DNA of 64,000 bases from a bacterium (lineage in GTDB: Bacteria; Actinomycetota; Acidimicrobiia; Spongiisociales; UBA5794), in contig JAAETI010000519.1 in assembly GCA_024228555.1 (NCBI GenBank), positions 1-64,000 on the forward strand. Reading direction: 5' to 3'. The translations under genes and the position numbers were made by a program. The notes under the pieces are model-generated. The model worked only from the letters and a program-made list of their open reading frames with translations. It did not search any database and was not told the origin of the DNA. Positions 1 through 6,190 of this stretch are shown piece by piece. Position 1 is the stretch's first letter. Each line of letters starts with the position of its first letter.

Positions 1-130
1 AGGTTACCGTCCCGGTCGTTCCCTGGAGCTCCACGTGGTGGAGACCGGGAGAGGGCCTGGGCAAGGGGTCCTCGTCAGGTACCGGGGGGCGGTCAGCGCT
101 TGCACCCACTTGTCCATTGGTTGCATGCGT

Positions 131-454
131 CTATCCGTTGCACCATGGCGCACGCCTGATCTGGGCCAAGACCGCAGATCCATCGGCTCGGTCGGGCAGC
201 GAGTCGTCCGCTCGAACAGATAGGTGTGCATCCTCTTGAATGTAGAGGTCTGCGAGTTCTCGGAGGTCGGTACCGCTCGCACAGATATCGTCGAGACGGG
301 ACCGCCACACATCCTCATTCATCTGGTTCAGACCCACGCTGTTCGCCCAGATCCCGATCGCATCGGAAAGATTGTCGTCCTCCCACGGGGAGCTATCCCC
401 GCATCCGGTGAGGAGTATGACACCAATCAGCGTCCCAACGAACCGCCGTGACAT
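131..454 (-). CDS. Small predicted lipoprotein of unknown function
   Basis: The protein is 107 residues starting at the ATG at 454, chosen because it opens with a classic lipoprotein signal: Met-Ser-Arg-Arg, a hydrophobic stretch, then a lipobox ending Leu-Thr-Gly-Cys near residue 18. The frame is open further upstream to 556 but that extension has no signal character. The mature part is short, acidic and without a domain I recognise; it holds one further Cys pair (Asp-Asp-Ile-Cys and Ala-Pro-Trp-Cys). It lies about 100 nt downstream of the nucleotidyltransferase gene on the same strand, so it could share its transcript. The role is unknown; anchoring to the outer face of the membrane is inferred from the lipobox. 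Confidence 0.55.
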   Translation of the reverse strand: MSRRFVGTLIGVILLTGCGDSSPWEDDNLSDAIGIWANSVGLNQMNEDVWRSRLDDICASGTDLRELADLYIQEDAHLSVRADDSLPDRADGSAVLAQIRRAPWCNG

Positions 455-552
455 CAGGCGCTGGACGGGTATGTCTTCAAGCCCTCGCAATTGACTATCA
501 AGTTGTTCTCGATGCCCCACCCGGCGTGCCCCGTGCAGGTCGGCGAGCGTTG

Positions 553-1131
553 TCATCGGAGGAGAATTGCGAGAGCAGCTCGTGCTCGATCGCGTCCGTT
601 CGGTGCGAGGAGTTGCCAGGCGGGTTGCTGAGGATCGGCCAGCTCGGTGCGGGCGCGCAAGCGTCGGCGGTCCTTGGCGCCATCTGAGTGGCTAGATCCA
701 GTGGTTCCTCGACAAGGGGCCGTAGGAAGGCCAGATCGAGGCGTTGCGCATCGGGGGGTGTCGTCGATGTCGACCGCCAGTGCCTTGGCAATGATGGCGC
801 CAAGGAGTGCCGGCCGGGGCACATGACCGCTGGAGGTGGTTGTGTGGATGGGGAGCAGTTCGGTTCTGCTGAGAGCTTGGGTGCCGCCGGGGACTTGGAG
901 TGTGCGACCCGGGGGCGTCGTCGTGAGGTTGGTGCGAGGGCCGAGCCCTTCTATAGCCAGGACATCGATACTTACACCATCTCGCCTGTAGCGGTGGGCG
1001 AGCCCCTCGGATGAAGTCGCTTCAAGGTTGAAGCCGCGCAGTTCAATCGCGGTGTCGAACGCAGCGACGCCTCCTGTAACGATGCGGGCGTTGACCAGTA
1101 CGTCGAGATCGACGGTGGGCCACATGGTCAT
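553..1131 (-). CDS. Nucleotidyltransferase-like (AbiEii-type toxin-like) protein with two compensating frameshifts
   Basis: The N-terminal half carries a nucleotidyltransferase-like acidic pattern (Val-Asp-Leu-Asp-Val-Leu-Val) followed by a conserved block ending in Pro-Gly-Gly-Thr-Gln-Ala-Leu-Ser-Arg-Thr-Glu, as in small nucleotidyltransferases paired with HTH antitoxins. Two single-base events scramble about 26 residues. Homology-like sequence (Asp-Ala-Gln-Arg-Leu-Asp-Leu-Ala-Phe-Leu) sits in another frame between the G6 run at 753-758, which reads as one base too long, and GGCGCC at 676-681, one base too short. After that the original frame resumes with Lys-Asp-Arg-Arg-Arg-Leu-Arg-Ala-Arg-Thr. 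The ORF stays open throughout, so either a protein with an altered middle is made or the indels are sequencing errors. It overlaps the upstream HTH gene by 4 nt (ATGA), implying coupled translation. Confidence 0.6.
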   Translation of the reverse strand: MTMWPTVDLDVLVNARIVTGGVAAFDTAIELRGFNLEATSSEGLAHRYRRDGVSIDVLAIEGLGPRTNLTTTPPGRTLQVPGGTQALSRTELLPIHTTTSSGHVPRPALLGAIIAKALAVDIDDTPRCATPRSGLPTAPCRGTTGSSHSDGAKDRRRLRARTELADPQQPAWQLLAPNGRDRARAALAILLR

Positions 1132-1796
1132 CGGCGTTGGGCCAACTCTGCGCCAGCACGGCGGCTCCGCTCGTCGTCAGCCTCCAGAAGATCAACCGCG
1201 ACGACAGGTCGCGGCACCACATCCATCTCGGGCTCAAAGGGCCACACCGATTCATCAACGACCCGCAGAACGACATTGGGACGTTCCGCATCGGGGTCTA
1301 GCCCGTACTGGTCGATAAGCGCTGCGATCCGAGCCGCCGGCACATATGCCTCCAAGAAGTCAGCGGCCAAGATATCTGCGCTGTAGTTCACCGCTGCACT
1401 CACCCCCGAACGGACCACACCGGTCTCCGCAGCCAGATGTTCCAATACCGACGGGTGGCCATAGAATCGGCGCATCTCGGCCCTCGCACCGAGCCGGGCC
1501 ACCAGGCCGGCTCGGCCCTTCTCAGCAAGGCGGCGACGCGCTCGAGAACGATCCACAGGCGATAGATCAGAGCCATCACCGTCGGCGACGGCCAGCACCG
1601 CCCACGCCGACGAGGCACGCCATGGCCTACCCGGTGGTCCGCGGTATCGTCTCAGACTCTCAAGAGCGCGGCGCTCAATTGCCCACTCTCGACCTATCTG
1701 ACGGCCAGCGAGGAGGTCATCGGCCAGCATCTGGCGAACCCGGCGAGGGCTCACCTCCTGATACTCAGCCGCTTCAACAACACTCAAAACATCCAT
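1128..1796 (-). CDS. HTH DNA-binding protein, probable antitoxin/autoregulator of the nucleotidyltransferase
   Basis: The 222-residue protein begins with an excisionase/MerR-like helix-turn-helix (residues about 3-50: Leu-Ser-Val-Val-Glu-Ala-Ala-Glu-Tyr, then Arg-Val-Arg-Gln-Met-Leu and Gly-Arg-Glu-Trp-Ala-Ile). The remaining 170 residues are rich in Arg and Ala with no domain I can name. It overlaps the nucleotidyltransferase gene by 4 nt. HTH protein followed by a nucleotidyltransferase is the arrangement of AbiEi/AbiEii-like toxin-antitoxin pairs, but the fold here is excisionase-like, so the analogy is by context. Autoregulation is suggested by a perfect 12-bp inverted repeat just upstream of the start codon. 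Confidence 0.6.
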   Translation of the reverse strand: MDVLSVVEAAEYQEVSPRRVRQMLADDLLAGRQIGREWAIERRALESLRRYRGPPGRPWRASSAWAVLAVADGDGSDLSPVDRSRARRRLAEKGRAGLVARLGARAEMRRFYGHPSVLEHLAAETGVVRSGVSAAVNYSADILAADFLEAYVPAARIAALIDQYGLDPDAERPNVVLRVVDESVWPFEPEMDVVPRPVVAVDLLEADDERSRRAGAELAQRR

Positions 1797-1799
1797 GAC

Positions 1800-1827
1800 A
1801 TAACCATACCGACAGCGGTATGGTTAT
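1800..1827 (-). promoter_or_regulatory. Palindromic operator over a leaderless promoter of the HTH/nucleotidyltransferase pair
   Basis: The arms ATAACCATACCG (1800-1811) and CGGTATGGTTAT (1816-1827) are perfect reverse complements separated by ACAG. On the minus strand the hexamer TATGGT (1808-1803) matches an actinobacterial TANNNT -10 element and lies 6 nt before the ATG at 1796, so the transcript would be leaderless. A dimeric repressor on the palindrome would cover the -10 element. This fits autorepression by the HTH protein encoded immediately downstream; binding itself is inferred. Confidence 0.75.
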
Positions 1828-2105
1828 GAAATACCCTTGTAGTCGTCGAGTGGGACAGGTCTCGAGGGCGACGATCGTCACGGTGGCTGTTCGACATCCC
1901 GCTCGCCGCAGTGCCGTTCGGAGATACCTCGAGGAATGCACGTTGTTGCTGCAGAATTGTGGATCTGGGGCGGGGAATGTCAGCAACGCTCCGTATCGAC
2001 AAGCCCTTCCAGTTCGCCCCATAACTGCCGTGAGGTGTGCACCATCCAGACGATCATTCAGTCGATAGGCCTTGAGTCCGCGCACTTGCACGCGGGTCGT
2101 ATCCT

Positions 2106-2117
2106 TATACTCGCTCC
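2106..2117 (+). promoter_or_regulatory. Leaderless promoter -10 element of the YibE/F gene
   Basis: TATACT at 2106-2111 is followed by 6 nt and the ATG at 2118, with no purine-rich ribosome-binding site in between. Between the palindrome at 1827 and this element I see no convincing gene. Confidence 0.5.
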
Positions 2118-3593
2118 ATGGCTTCTGGACCCTCTGGTGAACCACCCGATAGAGAGCATCTGGCTGAGGCGGCCGCTTTGGATCAGTGGATCGGCTACAC
2201 CTCAGAACCCGATCCAGATCCGAAGGAGCGCTTTGATGTTCATCCGCTGTTGATCGTTGCAGCAGTGATTGCAATCGTCATCGTGGCGGCGATGGTGGTG
2301 CTTCGCCCGAGTGGTGTGGCGCAGGAACGTGCCGAGCGGGAATTGTCGGTCCTCGGTGTCCCCAGCATCTTCTATGCAGCTGAGGTCATCTCTGTCGGTC
2401 GATATCCGTGCGATTTCGACCCGGAGCTCGAATGCATCACGGTTGCTTTTGGCATCGAGCAAGGCCCAGACCGTGGCGAGACTTACTCCCAGGACTTCTT
2501 CCCGGGCGGTGCCATCCCGGACTTTGCGATCGGCCAATCGGTCGTGCTTGCGTATCGACCCGCGACCGGAGTGATCGAAGAGATGGCACTGGTTCCATGC
2601 TTGTTCGAGCCAGCGGACGATTGCGTCAACCTGCTGATTCGAATGACCGCAGGAGACACCGCGGGCACCGTGGTCACGTGGGAGCTCTCGGCGGATCTCG
2701 CCGATTATGTGGTTGGTCAGCAGGTGCAGGTGAACTTCCAAGGGGAAGGAGAAGGCACCGTTGTGGGCAGCGTGTCACCGGTCGCAATCGACACGCAGTA
2801 CTCGTTCTCCGACTTTCAGCGGCGGTCGGTCCTTATCTGGGTTGCGGTTGTCTTTGCGGTGGCAGTGATCGCTCTTGGTGGATGGCGCGGACTCGCCGCC
2901 CTATCCGGTCTGGGTATGACGGTCCTCGTGTTGTTGCTCTATGTGCTTCCCGCCATCCTGGACGGAAGGAGCCCCGTCGTCGTTGCCTTGGTGGGGTCGG
3001 CTGCGATCGCGTACATCGCGCTCTATCTGGCTCACGGGATCAACCTGATGACCACGACGGCACTGCTGGGGACCCTTGCCGCGCTGGTGATCACTGCACT
3101 GCTGGCGACGCTGGTCGTCTCACTGGCGAATTTCACGGGGCTAGCTAGCGAAGAGTCCGGTCTGCTAACCCTATTCCAGGGCGTCGACGTGCGAGGTCTG
3201 CTCCTTGCCGGGATGGTGCTCGGAGCAGCAGGCGCACTTGATGATGTCACCGTAACCCAGGCTTCTGCGGTGTGGGAACTGCATCACGCCGACCCGGCGA
3301 TGACGTCACAAGAGCTGTTCATGCGGGGATCGCGGATCGGAAGAGATCACATCGCTTCCACTGTCAATACACTGCTGCTCGCCTACGCTGGTGCCTCGCT
3401 GCCGCTGATGATCCTGCTCGTCCTCTCCCAACAGTCCCTTGGCTCGATCGTCAACAGTGAAGTGATCGCCGTTGAGGTCATTCGCACCCTTGTCGGCAGC
3501 ATCGGGCTCGTTGCGGCAGTGCCCATCACAACCTGGTTGGCGGCCCGCACAGTGCACACGGCCCATGGACGTGCCCGAGCCTCCTCGGTCTGA
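2118..3593 (+). CDS. YibE/F-like multispanning membrane protein
   Basis: The protein has 491 residues. A cytoplasmic N-terminus rich in acidic residues is followed by one membrane segment (about 42-63). Next comes an extracytoplasmic region of about 170 residues containing Cys pairs (Tyr-Pro-Cys-Asp and Leu-Glu-Cys; Val-Pro-Cys and Asp-Asp-Cys). A block of about seven hydrophobic helices runs from residue 237 to the end, with the motif Gly-Ala-Leu-Asp-Asp-Val-Thr-Val-Thr-Gln after the fourth. This layout and the Asp-Asp-Val motif match the YibE/F family, whose members are membrane proteins of uncertain transport function. The start is supported by the promoter element 6 nt upstream. The next feature downstream is the tRNA-Lys gene on the other strand. 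Confidence 0.8.
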   Translation: MASGPSGEPPDREHLAEAAALDQWIGYTSEPDPDPKERFDVHPLLIVAAVIAIVIVAAMVVLRPSGVAQERAERELSVLGVPSIFYAAEVISVGRYPCDFDPELECITVAFGIEQGPDRGETYSQDFFPGGAIPDFAIGQSVVLAYRPATGVIEEMALVPCLFEPADDCVNLLIRMTAGDTAGTVVTWELSADLADYVVGQQVQVNFQGEGEGTVVGSVSPVAIDTQYSFSDFQRRSVLIWVAVVFAVAVIALGGWRGLAALSGLGMTVLVLLLYVLPAILDGRSPVVVALVGSAAIAYIALYLAHGINLMTTTALLGTLAALVITALLATLVVSLANFTGLASEESGLLTLFQGVDVRGLLLAGMVLGAAGALDDVTVTQASAVWELHHADPAMTSQELFMRGSRIGRDHIASTVNTLLLAYAGASLPLMILLVLSQQSLGSIVNSEVIAVEVIRTLVGSIGLVAAVPITTWLAARTVHTAHGRARASSV

Positions 3594-3704
3594 GTGGTCG
3601 AGCTCTGACCGGTGCCCAACTTGGCTAGCAAAGCCGACGAGCGCCCCGGGCTGTTGGGGGTTGGTGAGGTAGAGGGTGTTGGCACGCTGACCTGGGGTTT
3701 TGCG

Positions 3705-3780
3705 TGGTGGGCCCGGTGGGAATCGAACCCACGACCTTCGGATTAAAAGTCCGCTGCTCTGCCGATTGAGCTACAGGCCC
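3705..3780 (-). tRNA. tRNA-Lys (anticodon TTT)
   Basis: Read on the minus strand, the gene starts GGGCCTG at 3780 and folds into a cloverleaf. The D-arm stem is GCTC/GAGC, the anticodon loop is CTTTTAA with TTT as anticodon, and the T-arm is GTGGG/CCCAC around TTCGATT. The acceptor strand CGGGCCC pairs with the 5' end apart from one G-U. The discriminator A is at 3708 and a CCA end is encoded at 3705-3707. Confidence 0.95.
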
Positions 3781-3830
3781 CGAAGGGACGTTACCAGCGT
3801 CTGAACCCCTTGCTGCTGTAGGGTCCGCAG

Positions 3831-4209
3831 ATGCCAACCATCAGCCTTGTCTTCATGGCCATTGCCGGTCTCATCCATATTGGGTTCTTCGTCATTGAGA
3901 GCCTGCTCTGGCGACGGCCCGAGATTTACAGGATCTTCGGGGTACGAAACGCAGAGGATGCCGAGACGATGGCCTTTGCGCTCTTCAACCAGGGCTTCTA
4001 CAACCTGTTCCTGGGTTTGGGGGCGCTCGTCGGGGGTCACCGGATCCCTCTGGTTGTTCGACAACGATGACCACTTGGTCGTGTTTTGCGCCCTGTTCAT
4101 GATCGGCGCCGCCATAGTCCTCGTGGCTAGCAACAGGCGTCTGTGGCGGGGGGCTGTGGTGCAGGGGGCGCTACCTAGCCTTGCGTTGCTTGTGGCACTC
4201 ACCTTCTAG
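3831..4209 (+). pseudogene. DUF1304-family membrane protein, split by a frameshift
   Basis: The first frame gives the start of a small four-helix membrane protein: Ile-His-Ile-Gly-Phe-Phe-Val-Ile-Glu, then Trp, Phe-Asn-Gln-Gly-Phe-Tyr-Asn-Leu-Phe-Leu. These are hallmarks of DUF1304. It stops at 4070 in unrelated sequence. The C-terminal half of the family (Phe-Met-Ile-Gly-Ala-Ala, Leu-Trp-Arg-Gly-Ala, Gln-Gly) continues in the next frame to a stop at 4209. The shift falls at the G5 run at 4032-4036; removing one G restores one continuous protein of about 125 residues. It may be a real disruption or a homopolymer sequencing error. The function of the family is not established. Confidence 0.75.
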
Positions 4210-4313
4210 ATCAAGTTTTGTCTGGTCATATCACCCAGCGCTGATATTCTGACTTCTGAACAAATATATCGGGTTATCATTTGCATCTTAGAGAGTGACA
4301 TAGAGGTCGATAG

Positions 4314-5483
4314 ATGGATCCACTACGCAACCCCTACGCACCAGGAGCGGGAGTCAAGCCACCGCAGTTGGCCGGACGTGACGCCGATCTCGATGCATTC
4401 CGCGTGGTGCTGGAACGGGTCGGCAGAGGCCTCCCCGAACGATCGCTGATGATCTCGGGTCTGCGTGGTGTCGGCAAGACTGTGTTGCTTCGCGAGTTTC
4501 AGTCGCTCGCCGAGCAATATGAATGGTCCACCGCAAAGCTGGAAGGTCGCGAGGGGATGTCCTTGCGTGGGGCACTAGGCCGGGCCGTCCACCTACTCCT
4601 ACGTTCGCTGAACCGCCGGCACCGTCTCGAACACCGTTTTGAGCAACTGCTCGGTGTGCTCAAGTCGTTTGTGATTACCGCATCGCCCGGCGGCGAGTTC
4701 TCGCTCAAGCTGGAAGCAGATCCGGAGCCCGGTCGCGCCGACAGCGGTGACGATGAGGTTGACCTGACAGAGTTGCTCATAGAAGTCGGCAAAGCTGCGG
4801 CCTCGGTGCATACCGGTGTCGCCATCTTCATTGACGAGCTGCAAGACCTTCGCAGCGAGGACCTTGCCGCCATCGTCGGTGCTTTCCACGAGATCAGCCA
4901 GCAGCAACTCCCCGTGCTACTCGCCGGCGCCGGCCTGCCGCATCTACCTCAGGAGCTATCAGAATCGAAGACCTACGCCGAGCGGCTCTTTCGTTATCGC
5001 AACGTCGACAGCTTGTCGATGGCAGCCGCAACCGAGGCTCTCGTAGTTCCGGCGCAACGGCTTGGAGTTGAGTTCACCGAGCCGGCGATCGAAGCTGTCC
5101 TTGATGCGTCCGGTGGCTATCCGTACTTCATCCAGGCATATGGCAAGCACATCTGGGATGTTGCCGACCGCTCACCGATCGATCTCGAGGACGTGCAACT
5201 AGGCGCAAACGAAGCGCGTCGCGAGCTCGACGTCGGATTCTTCGGCACACGCTGGGATCGGGCAACACCGAAGGAGCGGGAGTATCTGCAGGCCATGGCC
5301 GAGTTGGGGGAGCAGCCGACACGGTCAGCTGCGGTGGCCGCCCACCTTGGCAAACCGGCAGGCAACTTGTCGGTCGCCCGCGACCAGCTGCTCAAGAAGG
5401 GGCTTATATACAGCCCGGGCCGCGGGTTGGTCAGCTTCACGGTCCCTCGTTTCGGCGAGTTCATCCTGAGTCGCCAAGACTGA
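4314..5483 (+). CDS. Solitary AAA-type ATPase with C-terminal winged helix
   Basis: The 389-residue protein has a Walker A motif Gly-Leu-Arg-Gly-Val-Gly-Lys-Thr at 49-56 and a Walker B Ile-Phe-Ile-Asp-Glu-Leu-Gln-Asp at 171-178. A helical lid with Gly-Gly-Tyr-Pro-Tyr follows, and the C-terminal 90 residues look like a winged helix (Ala-Val-Ala-Ala-His-Leu-Gly, Leu-Leu-Lys-Lys-Gly-Leu-Ile). This is the STAND/ORC-like architecture of single-gene ATPases often annotated only as ATP-binding protein. No partner gene is adjacent. About 100 nt of unusually AT-rich DNA precedes it, and GAGGT at about 4302 serves the ATG. The molecular role is unknown; DNA-associated or regulatory action is a guess from the winged helix. 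Confidence 0.75.
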   Translation: MDPLRNPYAPGAGVKPPQLAGRDADLDAFRVVLERVGRGLPERSLMISGLRGVGKTVLLREFQSLAEQYEWSTAKLEGREGMSLRGALGRAVHLLLRSLNRRHRLEHRFEQLLGVLKSFVITASPGGEFSLKLEADPEPGRADSGDDEVDLTELLIEVGKAAASVHTGVAIFIDELQDLRSEDLAAIVGAFHEISQQQLPVLLAGAGLPHLPQELSESKTYAERLFRYRNVDSLSMAAATEALVVPAQRLGVEFTEPAIEAVLDASGGYPYFIQAYGKHIWDVADRSPIDLEDVQLGANEARRELDVGFFGTRWDRATPKEREYLQAMAELGEQPTRSAAVAAHLGKPAGNLSVARDQLLKKGLIYSPGRGLVSFTVPRFGEFILSRQD

Positions 5484-5624
5484 GTATGTCGGGTGTGGCC
5501 TCTCAGTCTTTCTGTCTGTCTATCAGCTTGGTTTGATAGACCGACCGATGGCAGGTTATGGGTCTCTTGTGTGTTGTGTAGCGGTGTTTTACGGTGGGTG
5601 GGTGCGACAACTGCGGGTCTTCAC

Positions 5625-5740
5625 CCCCCTTCGTACGGCTCCGCCGTCCGATCCCCCCACAAGGGGGGGATTGCTGCAGACTCGTACGAATGCGTTGCTC
5701 GATCCGCTGACGATGGGGGGATTGCCTCCGGCCGTACGCA
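5625..5740 (+). repeat. Palindromic intergenic repeat element (C6/G6 hairpin with CGTACG)
   Basis: GTCTTCACCCCCC is followed by CGTACG and then a hairpin ATCCCCCC-ACAA-GGGGGGAT at about 5652-5671. A degenerate second copy (TCGTACG, GGGGGGATTG, CCGTACG) runs to about 5740 and enters the 5' end of the TadE/G-like reading frame. The same building blocks recur at 60650-60772, and a fragment occurs near 45535, so this is a dispersed family in the genome. Confidence 0.7.
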
Positions 5741-6168
5741 AAGTCCGACGGCAGCGGGGGTCGGTGACTATCTGGGGGATTGGGTTGACGCTGCTTATCG
5801 CGGCGTTTGCGGGTGTGGTCATCGATACATGGCGGGTGTTTGCCGAACGGCAGGATCTGTCGGGCATGGCGGACTCGGCTGCGATTGCCGCGGTCACGGC
5901 GATCGACATTGGCCACCTCAACGAAACGGGCGAAGTGCGTCTTGACGAGGCCACAGCCGAGGAACGCGCCGCCGTGTATCTCACCAATCAGGACGGCTGG
6001 TCCGACGAGATCGTTCCCAACATCGCGGTCGCTGCGGACTTGGCGACCATCACCGTTGTCCTCGAAAAGGATGTCGATTTCACGCTGCTGGGCCCGCTGC
6101 TGCCGGGGGAGGATCCGCTACGGATAACCGTGACCGCCTTGGCATCGCCCAACGTGGTGGCACCGTAG
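5713..6168 (+). CDS. Orphan TadE/TadG-like pilus-assembly/secreted protein
   Basis: The protein opens with a basic stretch (Arg-Arg-Gln-Arg-Gly-Ser) and one hydrophobic helix (Thr-Ile-Trp-Gly-Ile-Gly-Leu-Thr-Leu-Leu-Ile-Ala-Ala-Phe). This is followed by Asp-Ser-Ala-Ala-Ile-Ala-Ala-Val, the signature of TadE/G-like proteins in which the helix is inserted and the C-terminal part lies outside. Mature length is about 125 residues. The frame is open from 5533, but that upstream part is repeat DNA and reads as non-protein, so I start at the ATG at 5713; a GTG at 5762 is also possible. No tad/flp genes are nearby, so the pilus role is uncertain. Confidence 0.6.
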   Translation: MGGLPPAVRKVRRQRGSVTIWGIGLTLLIAAFAGVVIDTWRVFAERQDLSGMADSAAIAAVTAIDIGHLNETGEVRLDEATAEERAAVYLTNQDGWSDEIVPNIAVAADLATITVVLEKDVDFTLLGPLLPGEDPLRITVTALASPNVVAP

Positions 6169-6178
6169 ACGCACTCGG

Positions 6179-6190
6179 TACTCTTGCGGC
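6179..6190 (+). promoter_or_regulatory. Leaderless promoter -10 element of the endonuclease IV/primase fusion gene
   Basis: TACTCT at 6179-6184 is followed by 6 nt and the ATG at 6191. No ribosome-binding site is present. Confidence 0.45.

Noticed and set aside
1-130. Short overlapping frames at the window start
   Set aside because: None has a credible start site, hydrophobic pattern or motif; I see no supported gene before the lipoprotein.
1774-2274. 166-codon minus-strand reading frame upstream of the YibE/F gene
   Set aside because: Its composition is not protein-like. It covers the palindromic operator and runs antisense into the YibE/F start, and no family pattern is visible.
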